Shown: in pieces, positions 11,057 to 23,190 of the stretch | Numbering within the stretch: the stretch's first letter is position 1 | Layout of the letters: each line of letters begins with the position of its first letter | NCBI RefSeq assembly: GCF_023065955.2 | Contig: NW_026622952.1 | Location: forward strand, 31,668,313 to 31,732,312 | DNA: 64,000 nucleotides | Direction: 5' to 3' | From: Ursus arctos | Taxonomy: Eukaryota; Chordata; Mammalia; Carnivora; Ursidae | Notes under the pieces: model-generated | What the model saw: only the letters and a program-made list of their open reading frames with translations | Database searches by the model: none | Told to the model about the DNA's origin: nothing | Position numbers and translations under genes: made by a program

Positions 11057-14000
11057 ACTAATTTTTGAGCACCTATTCTACAAAATGCACAATGTTAGTT
11101 ATTTCTAGATAAGTGAAATTTTTTGATGAATGAATTCAAGATGAAAACTTCCTTTCCTCCTTTTACCCAAGATGTGGCCTAAGTTCTAAGTATTGTTAAC
11201 ACAGCGGTCACCTCAATAAAATGTGCAGGGAGAAAGACAGGATAAAGGAGGAAAACATAGGGAGAAAACAAGGAGCAGATGGATGGAGAGTGATTCAAAA
11301 AAAGATCAATGGTCAACATATTTGAATGATGTTATATTTCAAGTAAGAAGACTGACAAATGCTCACTGAATGTGATGGCGTTAAAGTCATAGGAAGCCTT
11401 AGCAGAAATTATTTTTGGAGAAAGTCTCTAGGGTCTGGAATACTGACATGTGTTAATGAGTGATGAGTAAGGGAGAGGTAATACTAATACCACAGTTAGT
11501 ACAGACAACTCTACCCAAAAGACTGGCTAAAAATGGGAGGAAAATAAAGGGGTGATAGCTGGAGGGCAAGGTGAAGAGCTGGGAAGTTGCTTTTATTATT
11601 GTTGGAGATAGTGTGTGGTTTAATTTCACAATTAAATTGGATTAAATGTTGAAGAGAAAGATTGATTTCATAAGTGGTGGTTGACTACTGAGTGAAGAGG
11701 GAAGGAATTACTAAAGCTATCTACTAAAGTTAACTCATTTTTTTCATTTGTAATCAGATTCATTTAAAACATAAACCCTATGTGATATGGTCTTTGCTAA
11801 AGTGTTTCTTCAACAAGACAGATGTGCTAAATATATAAACAGATACCTAACTGAACTGTGAAATTTTACTATTGCGATCGTGCTCAATTTACTTTGTTGA
11901 ATTTTAATGTTAGAATGCTATCAAATCACAGCCATAGGAAAACGCCCTGCATCACAAATGTATATACCGAGTTCCATGAATGTTAATCATTGTATTCACA
12001 CCAAATTCTCTGTTCAGTGAAATATTTGCCTTTTTTTATTTTCATAACTGTTTTCTATAAAAATGTATTAAAGAGTTACAGATATTTACTCTGATCCCAA
12101 ATTGTAATACAATTATTTTGCTATCCTACTGAATGAATGGAATGACACTGTTGCTCAATTTGTTAATAGGGAAAAAAAGTAACGATAAAGTCTATTTGTT
12201 TTAAAAAGCAAGTAACAGTGAAGTCTTTTTTTTTTTAATTTCAAGGTCACTTCAATTCATCTGTCAATAGAAAATCTAGTCTATATTCAGAAAAACTGCC
12301 ATCTGTATATTACAAGGTATGATGAAAGAGTTTTGCTTTTAGCAAGTGCAAAGGGGAAAATTAAAATGCCACAAAATGTATGGAACTTGAAGAATATGCA
12401 TTCTAGCTTCATTTGACAAGGGAAATTTGTCAAACTCTCAATTGTACTTATTAACCACATGGCTTCACAGTACCAATGTTTTATCTTTCCTCTTAAGTTA
12501 TATTATAAATTTGGCTTTCTAGTTAACAAAATATCCTAACACAATAAAATTATACATTTTTCCCTTACTTGTTAAGATTAACTTTCAGCATTAGCTTTAA
12601 TTAATATTATCTTTATTGTGTTTATGACTTACTGAAAACTAGCATAGTTCCTAGGTTTACAGGTAGGTGTTATGTAAATACTCAGTTCTGGACAGTACAT
12701 CATAGCTGGGAAGTGTGGAAATGCTAATAGAAACAGGTGGTATTTTCAAATGGAAAACAGCCACTACTGAGTTCATTTATATTAGGTAATTACACTTCTC
12801 ATTACCTTTTCCTGTTGATGCCAGATTGGTTGTTACTCCACAGGGAATACATACGTAAAAACTGCATTTTCACAATTACCTAACACTTATTTGGTGCCCA
12901 AACTGAATCCAGAATATGAAAATTCACAGATTGCAATGAGACAAAATTTTCTTGCAGCTAAAAGTATGCATGAAAATTTAAGGATTCTCATTCAACACAT
13001 TATCAAGACATGCCCTCTTGCCCCTTTCTGTCAGCAGGGCCTTAATCAATAAGAAACCTCTTCCTGGAAGTTGTAAGAAATGCCAAATTCCCAAGAACCA
13101 AGCATGCTTCTAATATAAATTATTTCCTGTTTTCTTAAAATTATGTTTTGAGTGTTACCCACCAATATTATGATTTTGATAGAGAGAAAGACTGATGGAC
13201 AGATCAATTGATTGATTGATAGATATTCAGTCTTGGCTGGCTGGTGGTTCTGAGCTTTACTCTTAATTGACAATGAAATTTTTCTTTTGCAAAAGCAAAG
13301 TAATGAAGATCCGTATTCTGAGGGTGGATAGAACCCTCTCAGGAAGCAAAGACCTGTGCTTTAGACATGCGCAGATCCATTTGTCAGTTAATGCACAGAG
13401 CTCAATTTAAAAGCTATTGGACAGAAGATTATTGCTATTCTTCAATTTCAGCCTCGTATCTTGATTATATACTGGCTTTTTATGAGGAAACCTAGTATAT
13501 TTCGTTTGAAAAATCATGGAAATATAAGCAAGAGAGAAGGTAAAGAAAAGTGTGTATGTCAGCACAAGTGTCGAGTTCCCTCCTCCCACCTACGAATACC
13601 AACTCTTCCCCATTTCTGATGCCTCCCACCCCTCAAACTCTTCTAGATTCGCTCTGTCATTAATAAACCAATTATAGCCAGGGACCATGATTTTTTTTCT
13701 CCCTTAATTTTATTTTTGTAACCACGGATTTCCTCAAATCGGTCACACCTCTACTTCACATACGCATACAATTCTTATACATCACAGACCTCTCACAGAA
13801 TTAATGCTTGTGGTATTGAAGGGGTTCTTTTGTCCCAGGATCCAGCAGTCTTTACTGCACGTCCAAGGCAGCAGTTTGCATCCTATAAGCCATCATTTTG
13901 CCAGTAGTGCTGTTCTTTGTTCAAAGTAATGTGCATTCTCTCTTCAAATTTAATTATAATTATTTTGTTTACCTTTCACAAAATTTGAAAAAAAAAATTT

Positions 14001-14274
14001 TTTTCCAGTGTATGATTTTTCTTCTCTTCCTAACAAACTATTTTCAAATGTTCTGCCCCAGAGGCACTTTCCTTCATTTCTCTTCCTTTCTTGCTTAAGA
14101 CACCTGTCAGTACATTTAATATTTTCTATTATCTCTTCAACAGAAGGGGCCTCAGGCTGTAGCCTGACAAAGGCACCCCAAGGTATCGACATCTCAAGTA
14201 GACCCCAGCTGTCACCACCTCCCCGTCCTCTTGTTCTAAACGGGAAATGATTGAAGTATTTGGTCTTATGATGT
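11057..14274. other. 3.2 kb intergenic DNA, no recognised repeat or gene
   Basis: AT-rich sequence in which I recognise no transposon and no exon. Small frames (for example 110 codons on the minus strand at 13950-14282) have no domain resemblance. The lack of recognisable repeats over this length stands out against the neighbours. Confidence 0.4.
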
Positions 14275-14400
14275 TTTAACATTTATTTAGGGCTCATTTT
14301 GTGTCAGGCCTTTAACATGTAAAAGATACAGGTCCTCCCTCCAAGGAGCTTACATTCCAAGATATTCAAAGATGACAGATATGCAGAGAAGCTCTTTGTA
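14275..14400 (+). repeat. L2/MIR-like fragment
   Basis: ACATTTATTTAGGGCTCATT, then TTGTGTCAGGCC, and AAGGAGCTTACATTCCAAG follow the order 'cattta..gagc...tgtgccaggc...ggagcttacattc' seen in L2-type repeats. Diverged. Confidence 0.5.
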
Positions 14401-15292
14401 AAATATATTTTCCCAAGTGCAAGGAAACATAAATGGAAAGAAGATAGGGAAACATTAAAGGAGAGTTTATGATAGAAGCAGAAAAGACCACTGTCTCTCT
14501 GTTGCCATTTTAATTGTAGAGACAGTCTTAAGCAACAGAAAATAATCTGTGCTAAAGAATCAAAACTGGGGAAAATAAAATTGCATTGTAGGTTTTTATT
14601 CTCACATTGCTATAATTCTCAATGTAAATATTGATTTACAGATAATATAAGATGGCTAATTTCAGGACAAATCTACACAGAAAACACTATATTCCTGGAA
14701 GAATTGGAAAGATTTCAATACTGTTTTACTTGGGTATGAATCTTAAAATCAGATAAATACTGGAATTTCTAGTTGCTTCGAAGTCTGGGAAGAGGGGAAG
14801 GGGTAGATTTTTAACTCTTCCTTGAATTGTATTCACACTACAGAAAAAAAGGCAATCTGAGGATCATTGGTGAGGAAGACAGCATTGAAGAGCAGGCATC
14901 TGTATTTTTGATTCACAATTTATGATAGCAGAGTAACAGGCAATAGCCAATAGACAAGAATTTCTCCCTATATCAGGGAAAAATGGGGTACCAGGAAACT
15001 TTACTGTCTGAAAAGAGACTTAGAAAAGAAGATTTGAGGTGCAGAAATAAACAATCCTAGATAAAACCATAAGAAGAGATTATTAAAAAACAACATGGTA
15101 TGACACAGAAAATATAATTCTCAGGGTAAAAAAAAAAAACAGGAAAAAAAGTGAAAATAGTTGCTATAACCTATAATTTCCTATATGTCAATTAACAGTT
15201 ATTGCTAATGAATACCCCTTTTTACTTTCATAAATAAAAAGGTAGAATTTTTATCCTGGGAAGCAAATATAAAATATCTTAGAACAGCTACG
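14401..15292. other. intergenic DNA, no gene recognised
   Basis: AT-rich; nothing recognisable. Confidence 0.4.
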
Positions 15293-15733
15293 AGCAAATT
15301 TTTCCTCTATGTGTCCAGATAGTATATTTTTGGGCTTTGCCAACAATACAGGTCTTTTCAGCAAATGCATGGTTTTGCCTATATAGTGTGAAACAGTCAT
15401 AAACAACACAGAAATGAATGAACTGTGCTCCAATAAAACTTTATTTCAAAAGCAAATGGACTGGGGTGCCTGGGTGGCTCAGTAGGTTAAGCGCCTGCCT
15501 TTGGCTCAGGCCATGATCCCAGTGTCCTGGGGTCCAGCCCTGCATCGAGCTCTCTGCTTAGCAGGAAGCCTGCTTCTCCCTCTCCCTTTGCCTGCCTCTT
15601 CTCTCTCACTCTCTCTCTGTCAAGTACATAAATAAAATCTTAAAAAAAACCAAAACAAAACAAAACAAAAAAAAAAAACAAGTGGAGTGCCAGGTTTGGT
15701 TCATGGGCCATAGTTTGCCAATCTTTGTTCCAG
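15293..15733 (-). repeat. hAT-type DNA-transposon fossil, split by a SINE
   Basis: Left part: CCAGATAGTATATTTTTGGG, CTTTGCC and GTGCTCCAATAAAACTTTAT. Right part after the SINE: CAGGTTTGGTTCATGGGCCA and TAGTTTGCCAATCTTTG. Together they follow an old mammalian hAT family with the end CAGGGGTCGGCAAACTA, here in reverse orientation. Its transposase is absent, so it is a non-autonomous relic. Confidence 0.65.
15463..15679 (+). mobile_element. CAN-SINE, full length, nested in a hAT relic
   Basis: Head GGGGTGCCTGGGTGGCTCAG, CT-rich middle and an A-rich tail containing CAAAA repeats. Flanks CAAATGGACTG and CAAGTGGAGTG match at 9 of 11 bases and are a plausible diverged target duplication. Confidence 0.92.
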
Positions 15734-15797
15734 AACCACTGAGGTTATTAATAAAGAGACGCTTAATTGGTATTGTTGACCTTTCATTTGGTGTTTA

Positions 15798-15992
15798 TTT
15801 TTTTTTTAAGGTTTTATTTATTTGAGAGAGAGAGCATGAGAGATAGAGAGAGATTATAAGCAGGGGGAGGGGTAGAGGGAGAAGCAGTTTCCCCTCTGAG
15901 CAGGGAGCCCAGCATGGGACTCCCTCCCAGGACCCTGAGATCGTGACCTGACCGGAAGGCAGAAGCTTAACTGACTGAGCCACCCAGGCTCC
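15798..15992 (-). mobile_element. CAN-SINE, full length, antisense
   Basis: Reverse-complement SINE: a T-run, then AGGTTTTATTTATTTGAGAG, then the complement of the head ending GAGCCACCCAGGCTCCC. Flanks CTTTCATTTGGTGTTTA (15781-15797) and CTTTCATTCTGTGTTTA (15993-16009) match at 15 of 17 bases. Confidence 0.94.
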
Positions 15993-16141
15993 CTTTCATT
16001 CTGTGTTTAATTCTACAGTATTTTATTTTTATTTTTTTAAAACAGGTAGTTTTATAAACAATGTTATATCATAAGAACCATACACATTTTGAATTTTAAA
16101 AATTGTTGTGTATCTTTTCAGCGAAAAATGAAGACTCTGTT

Positions 16142-16276
16142 GGGGCACCTGGGTGGGTCAGTAGGTTGTCTGCCTTCAGCTCAGGTCATGATCTCAGGGG
16201 CCTGGGATCCAGCCCAGGAGGGAGTCTGCTTCTTCCTCTCCCTCTGCCCCTCCCCCTGTTCATGCTATTTCTCAAA

Positions 16277-16311
<35 letters not shown>

Positions 16312-16322
16312 AATCTTTAAAA
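16142..16322 (+). mobile_element. CAN-SINE with expanded (AAAT)n tail
   Basis: Head GGGGCACCTGGGTGGGTCAG, shortened middle, then nine or so AAAT units at 16276-16312 before AAAATCTTTAAAA. GACTCTGT flanks both sides (16133-16140 and 16327-16334). Part of the tRNA-like region has been lost. Confidence 0.9.
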
Positions 16323-16334
16323 TTGGGACTCTGT

Positions 16335-17594
16335 AAATTAAATATAAGGAGTCCCTATGGCTTTTAAAAATTTGACCAATATTAATCCATTGTAAGTTTC
16401 AGGTCACCTACAAATCAACCAAATGGAATACATCTAAATATCAACAGTGATTTAGGTCACATTTATAAACACATATATTTACTTAAGATCTTAGCATTAC
16501 CTCACTTTTTTTTTTTTCCTCACTCAGGGCTCTTTGTGAATATTCTTCCTACTGCATGTTGTCTCCTTTAGACACAGCCCGGGCACCTGTCGTTCTCAAA
16601 GGCAACCCCTCACTGTGCTGTAGAATGCCAGCCATGCTCTGATTGGACCTCTGCACACTGCTGAGGGGTAAACACCCAATGTGGGACCACACGAGAGAGG
16701 CTACTCGGCCCTTAACTGAGCTGAGGTACGTGAGGTTCACAGCAAGGAGTGATCTAAATAATCTTAATCACTCAGCTGGCATTTTTCCAATCAGCAGCTG
16801 TCAAAAGTGTATATTCATGCTATAGCTACATTCACCCTCCTACAAGACCTCTTAACTAGAACAATTTTGACATTCACAATGAATCAAGAAATGGTCACTC
16901 TTGTAGAGGCAGTCCTGCACCACGTTCAGTCAATTCCTTGACTTGTTTTATCCCCCACTGTGAGAAGAGACCATCAGGACACACAAGCCAATAAATCTGA
17001 CTGTCTTGGTCTGGTCTCCCAAAGTTACGGACTGAATACTCCAACAAAAAGCATGTACTTTTACCAATAACAGACATAGTATTTTTAGCACTTCACACAC
17101 TACATCCACATTTAAGGAAGGAAAATAAATTTCCAACATTTTGGAGACATAGTTCTGTTAATAAACCTAATTCGAGTTACTAAATTCTGGTCAATGGTGA
17201 CATTACATTTTCCTCCAAGAACAATGAAGCTACTGACTTTATATTTGTGTAACTAAGGGAACCTAATTAGTGATTTTCCCCAAACAAAAGGAAATCTGCC
17301 AAAGGTACATTGAATTTCTCTCTACCACTAGAGACCTAAATTGTGGCAACTTTTAAATACATGTAGTCTAGCTCCATAAAGATTAAGACTCAGTATTCAC
17401 CAGGCACCCAATTCCAATACAATTAGAATAAATAAGTATTGACAGCAAATTTCCTAATGTAATCTCTGAGGAGAAACTGAAGGCTTTCAAGGGAAGCTAG
17501 AATCAAAGCATCTGGAAGCAATCACTGTAGTAATGCCTTTAAAAGATGAAAATGCCTTACAGCAAACCAAATGGAAGTAATAAATAGTCTGAAC
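16335..17594. other. intergenic DNA, no gene recognised
   Basis: No recognised exon or repeat. A less AT-rich patch at about 16560-16740 has 60-63-codon frames on both strands but no protein resemblance. Confidence 0.4.
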
Positions 17595-17995
17595 ACCTAT
17601 TCACACAAAATATCCTGTGTTACCTGTGCTGTTTCCTCTGCTTGAAAACCGCCCCCAACCCCATGAAATCTGCATGCTTCACTCCCTCACCTCCTCTAGG
17701 TCTTCACTCACATGGCTTCCTCCATGAGACCTTTACTAGACACCTCACCAGAGACTGAATCCTCCTTCCCACTTCCCTCTACGCTCCGTTCCTCTACCTT
17801 ATTTTGTTTTCCTCATCAGCATTTATCATCATCAAGCTTTGTTTCACTTGTTTTATTACATGTTTCCCCCCCCCCACAATCCTAGGTTAAAATAAGTGCT
17901 TCAAGAAAGCCAGGGCTTCCTCTTTATACATAGTAGGTGCTAAATAATTACTTGATAAATAAGTAAATGATTGAATGGATGAATGAGTAAACGAG
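17595..17995 (+). repeat. L2 LINE 3' end
   Basis: Follows the L2 3' region in order: TCACTCCCTCACCTCCTCTA GGTCTTCACTC, TGAGACCTTTACTAGACACC, TTTATCATCATCAAGC, AGCCAGGGCTTCCTCTTTAT, ACATAGTAGGTGCTAAATAA, then GAATGGATGAATGAG. A C-run lies at 17867-17876. It is ancient and non-functional. Confidence 0.75.
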
Positions 17996-18444
17996 TAGCT
18001 CTTTCTCACACAATAAGCCATTCCATTTCTCTTTACTAAAATTAAATATAGAGTTAGGATTTGTGGAGACTTATAGGCAAATTAAAAATAAGCATTTCTT
18101 CTACTTCAGGTCTACCAATATTTTCTTTTCTTTGTTAACTTAGATTTTTCTCAAGGTTGTTTTAGCATTTGTTGCTTGATAATGACATTGCAGACAACCA
18201 CTCAAATATAGTGGCATTATATCAGAGGTACACATAATTTATGTAAAAAGCAACTTACTGGACTGCCACGGGAAGAAAGAAGACAAATATTTAATTGGTA
18301 CAAGTCATTCTACCAACATTTACCTTACCTGTCTCAGTCCTTGCAATGCAGTCATGATAAATCTCATCTTAAAGCACAGACTGTGTTTCTAGAATGTCTA
18401 TCTACTTATCTCTTATAAATTAGATATAATTTAATTCCTTAGTG
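17996..18444. other. intergenic DNA, no gene recognised
   Basis: AT-rich; nothing recognisable. Confidence 0.4.
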
Positions 18445-19370
18445 ACTTAAAAATGTGAAAAAAATCTCGACAAAATACTTAAATAATATAAAGTACTTCA
18501 GAATAAGTTTAATAAGAAAGCCTAGAAACTATATGAATAAAGATGAATAAAGGTATAAAACATATTGAAGGTCACAAAATATCTGAACAAATGGAAAAGT
18601 ATTATGTGTTCTCTGATGGAAAGACATAAAATAATAAAAATGTCAACTCTCCCAAAATTAATATAGGCATGTAATCCAAGTTCAATTAGAATCCCAATAG
18701 TTTTTTAATTGGATAAAATAAATTAAAATTTATATAGAAAAATTAATAACAGTGGTAAGGAAATGTATGAATAAAGAACAGGAAGGGAGAATTTCCTTTG
18801 GCTGATTTTGCTGTTAGAATATGAGGAAATGATGTCTTCATATCTTGTTATGGGAATATGCAGTGCTATGAGCTTGGAAAGAGAACAGGCATTATCTAGG
18901 ATAATTAAAAACACACAGACCCTGGGATTCAGCTATGCAATCCTAGAACCCAACCCATAGAAATGAAGACCTTGGTATGTAAGACGTATGTTCAAGGATG
19001 ATGATTATAGCATTGCTCAAAGAAAAAATAACTAAAAATCTTCCCAATATCCATGGATAAGGCAGTGACTGGGAAAGTTATGGTAAATTTGAACTATGGA
19101 ACATCATGCAGCTACTAAAAATAATGAGTTTATTTGATCTCAACTGACTTGGAGAGATTCTTACTGGGACTTATTTAGTGAAGAAAGTGATATGCAGAAA
19201 AATGTGTGTGATATGACAAAGCATATATATTTGTACCTAAACGTATGAACGGATACTAGGCAGGACGTGCAGGTATTGGGGCAAAGACAGGGTAATGTAA
19301 GACCTGTGAAAAGGAAAAGTGAAATGAAGATGGCATTCAAGGTAAGGCATATATAATATGGACACATCTG
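18445..19370 (+). repeat. ancient L1M fragment (ORF2 to 3' region)
   Basis: AAAATGTCAACTCTCCCAAA ATTAATATAGGC, then CAATTAGAATCCCAATAG and AAATTTATATAGAAA are the old L1 ORF2 pattern. The part from 18990 (ATGATTATAGCATTGCTC ... GGAACATCATGCAGCTACTA) is further downstream in the same family. Heavily mutated with no open frame of size. Confidence 0.65.
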
Positions 19371-19389
19371 TGCATTCATATAACATCAT

Positions 19390-20135
19390 ACACACATTAG
19401 CCAGGAAAATGCAAATCAAACCATAGTGAAATACAACTTCATAGTGCTAGGGAGGTTATAATCAAAAAGACTGATAACAACATGTGTCAGCAAGGTCATG
19501 GATACATCAGAGCCCTCACACACTGCTGAAAGGAACGTAAAATAGTGCAGCTGCTTTGGAAAACATTCTGGCAGTTCCTCAAACAGCTAAGCACAGAGTT
19601 ATCACAGGACCCAGAAATTCCATTCCTGGGTATAGACCCAAAAGAAATGAAAACGTGTCCACACAAAAAATGTACACAAATATTCAGAGCATATCACTCA
19701 ATAGCCAAAAGTGGAAACAAAACATGTGTCTATTAGCTGATAAGTACAGATAAAATGGATATGGATAAATAAATACAGAAGAGCCATACAATGGAATATT
19801 ATTCAGCCATTAAAAAGGAGTGAAGTACTGACGCATGCTACAACATGGATGAACCTTTAAAGCACGACAGGTGAAAAAAAGCCAGTCATAAAGGACCTCC
19901 TGGCATGATTTCATTTAAATGAACTGTCCAAAATAGGCAAGTCTATAGAGATAGAAAGTAAATTAGTGCTTACCTACTGCTATGGGGGTTTGGGAAGACT
20001 GGGAGTGATTGCTAAGGAAAACAGGGTTTCTTTGGGAGATCATGAAAAGTTTCTGAAACTAATTATAGTGATAGATGCACAACTTGTGAATTTACTGGAA
20101 GACACTAAATGAATTACATCTCAATAAAGTTTTTT
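19390..20135 (+). repeat. ancient L1M 3' end (L1MB-like)
   Basis: Degenerate ORF2 end: TGCAGCTGCTTTGGAAAAC, CCAGAAATTCCATTCCTGG, CAATGGAATATTATTCAGCC, CAACATGGATGAACC. A 3' UTR with GGGTTTCTTTGGGAGATCAT and ATTACATCTCAATAAAGTTT follows. The 63- and 65-codon overlapping frames at 19545-19753 are ORF2 debris. Confidence 0.8.
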
Positions 20136-21779
20136 AAAAAAATACATATATGTACATATATAAATCAATCTTTTTTAGGCCATAAGTAACCAAAGAATAT
20201 GTCAAAGTACTACCAAGTAAGTGTAGAATTCTTTTGCTTTACTTGGAAGAAAACAGACGCTTCAGCCAAAATTTCTCTTGCTATCCCATTTTCAAAAAAT
20301 TGCTGGCTGTATGTAAAGAACTTCCAATTAAAAACATTAAAATCTTAACCCACGAGCAAATACAGTATAGATATCATTAAATATACATTTAACATCCTAG
20401 TTTACTCATTGGAGCAACTGTTTTGTGCATGTAATACAACTGGGCAAATTTCTTGCCACGGGAAGCTGGAGGCAATGGTGGCTTTCTCCTAAAAGCCAAT
20501 TGTGTGCCTCTCTCCCAACTCTGTGTTCAATGACATCACACTAATAGCTTGAAATAGGGCATGGTGGCATACTTACCCAAAAAAAATTCCACAAATGCTT
20601 AAAGATATCCCCTCACCCCTACCCCACACCACTCTGCTCAAGAGTGGTTTATCAGCATACTACTGGGTATAGGTAAAGATGCCCAGGATTGAGAAACAAA
20701 AGACATTGAGGGCATACCATAAAGAAAGTTTCTAGTTTGATACTACTAGTTGGACCAAAATTCCCCACCAAGGCTTGCTGAACTGATGCATTTCTACCAA
20801 CTCTCCCCCCATCCCTTCCCTCCCACTGGAAAGAGGCCATTGTAGCTTCTTCTTTTGGGCCAATAGGGAGAGGCTCACTGTTCCCTGAAACCAACTGAAG
20901 GGAGGTCCAAGAGAACCACAGAAAGTTGGATGTGCCCCTGCTAGAACAGGATATATAGATCTCATCCTACCTCTGGGTGCTTGCAGAACTGCTGGGTGCA
21001 CATGCTCACCCTGGTGCCACCAATGAAGTAGTGTGCCCAGGTGAATCTTGGGATGGCACTCTCAGAGGCTCAGAGCATGGTGCAGCTTCCTCTTCAGACC
21101 TTCCTTGAATATGAGAACAATGTGGGCTGTGTTCCTGTGGGCCCCTTAAGCTTTAGGTGAATACTTGGCCATAAAGATGGAAGTTCATTTTGTAGAGGTT
21201 TGTGATTGAACTTTTGAAAATGAGTAAGACTGAGACTTAGTAATAGTTGAAAGTGGCAGGAAATTTATGGAATCTGAGGAAGCTGTCATTAAGCAACCTA
21301 CAACCCAGTGGGAAATCTAGATTCCACATGACCTAGTAAAATGTGGTATCTTAGGCAAAATAAATTTATTTCATGTTTATTTCCTAATGCGTTCGTCAAA
21401 AAACTGGCTACATTAGTAATTATTATTCTCTTTCCAACTGGATGTCTTCCATCACCTTTTAAAGATGCTTGATTTTTTTAAACTAAATATACAAAAAAAA
21501 AAAAATGAACAAAAACTATTTTTCCCTCTCCTGTGCTATCTAAAAGTTATATTGAAAGTTACTTTGACTACTTGCCATTTTCAGTTACTTTTCTCCTAAT
21601 TTGTCACCCTACGCCATTATCTTCCTCTTTTCTCTCACCACTCTACCAAAGGAGATCTTTATTCTCTGTTGTTAAATGCAGAAAACACTGTTCAACCATC
21701 ACCTAACTCAGATTCACAATGGTATATAGTACAGATGAGTATGCCCTTAATTTTAACTCATTTTATTTTACAATGTTCT
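20136..21779. other. intergenic DNA, no gene recognised
   Basis: No recognised repeat. A less AT-rich patch at about 20600-21130 carries minus-strand frames of 80 and 89 codons without domain resemblance. Confidence 0.4.
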
Positions 21780-21985
21780 GAAATATTTTAAAGTGTTTAT
21801 ACCAAGATATTCCATACCTACATACTTCAGCATGATTCTTCAGACACACACACAAATCCAAACATAACCAATACAATATTTTAACATTCTGCAAAATTAG
21901 TAATAATCCCGTAAAATGATCTAATTCTTAGTCCATATTCAAATTTCTATAATTGATCCTAAAGTATTTTTTTATGATTAAGCTT
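21780..21985 (-). repeat. possible ancient L1 3' UTR, antisense
   Basis: CTTCAGCATGATTCTTCAGA, AACATAACCAATACAATATT and CCATATTCAAATTTCTATAA resemble the reverse complement of an old L1M 3' UTR. The similarity is weak. Confidence 0.35.
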
Positions 21986-22491
21986 TTCTTCTGGAAATAT
22001 TCTTCTCTAAGCTTTCAAGGCTCAAGTTTCCCTAATACTCCTACCATCTGACCTATTCCTCCCTGAGTCTTTTTAGGGCATTAAATATTGGTTCCTTATC
22101 ATATCCTTCGCTGGAGCTATTATTCTAGTCGAGGTATTTCCCCGGAGCTACAAAGTTGATTATCACCTTAAATTCAACAACACTCCTATTTTTATCCAAG
22201 CCACTGAAATGTATCCTATTTACTTCTCAGTGTTTACTTGTTCACTTTTCTTCTCTCTCCAGCCATTGCATTAAATCCTCTTTCTCCATGACCTCTGCTA
22301 TGGAGCATTCTCACAACCATGCTACTAACTGGTTTTCTGGATTTCATTCATTTATTTATTTTCTTATTTGATATTTCTAAATGATGTTATTATCCACACT
22401 CGGCCCATGTCTGCATCTTTTGTGCAAGCACATGAGATACTGGTTGTTGAGAAAGTACTCTGTAATAAGAACAATCTTTTTGAAATTAAAA

Positions 22492-22676
22492 AAAAATTTT
22501 AAAGATTTTATTTATTTATTTGACAGAGAGAGAGACAGCCAGTGAGAGAGGGAACACGGGCAGGGGGAATGGGAGAGGAAGAAGCAGGCTCCCAGCAGAG
22601 AAGCCTGATGTGGGGCTCGATCCCAGGACTCTGAGCCGAAGGCAGATGCTTAACGACTAAGTCACCCAGGTGCCCC
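22492..22676 (-). mobile_element. CAN-SINE, antisense, perfect TSD
   Basis: AAAGATTTTATTTATTTATT, GACAGAGAGAGAGACAGCCA, then the complement of the head ending GTCACCCAGGTGCCCC. TGAAATTAAAA is repeated exactly at 22481-22491 and 22677-22687. Confidence 0.95.
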
Positions 22677-22694
22677 TGAAATTAAAATATTAAA

Positions 22695-23190
22695 TCACTT
22701 TGTTGCTTAAAAACTTTAAGCAGCTTCCATTTCTTTTATGATGAAGCCCAAACTCCTTAACATGAACACCAACAACAAAAAGACTTTCTGTGGGTGGGAC
22801 AAAAGAAACAAAAACAAAACAAAACTGTGTGATCTAACTCCTCAGTACTTCTCCAGTCTTATTTATCAATACTTTCCTCCAGGTTTTCTTCAGTCTACTC
22901 TACAGGTCTTTCTTTTAGTTCCCACAGCCCACCGTTCCTGGGTGCATCTCAAATAGCTGGTCTTCCAGGAAGCCTCAAGAGATTTCACTGTTCCATTCTC
23001 TCAGGAAAGCATTACCACGATTGATAAAAATAACTCTTTGTGAGATTATGGACAGGAGGCTGTTTTATCCACTAGTCTGTGAGGAACATGAGATCTAGGC
23101 AGGTGTCTCATTTTAATTGAGTTTGTACTTTCAACCCTCCTATGTCATAGGGATGCTCAATAAATATCTGTTGAGTGGGTAAAAGAAGTA
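22695..23190 (+). repeat. L2 LINE 3' region
   Basis: GATGAAGCCCAAACTCCTTA matches the L2 'aaagtccaaactccttag' stretch. The copy ends in CATAGGGATGCTCAATAAAT ATCTGTTGAGTGG, the L2 3' end. It may begin upstream of the SINE at 22492, which would then have split it. Confidence 0.6.

Noticed and set aside
16276..16312. Regular AAAT units, considered as an array element
   Set aside because: Simple microsatellite in a SINE tail; no spacers, so not CRISPR-like.
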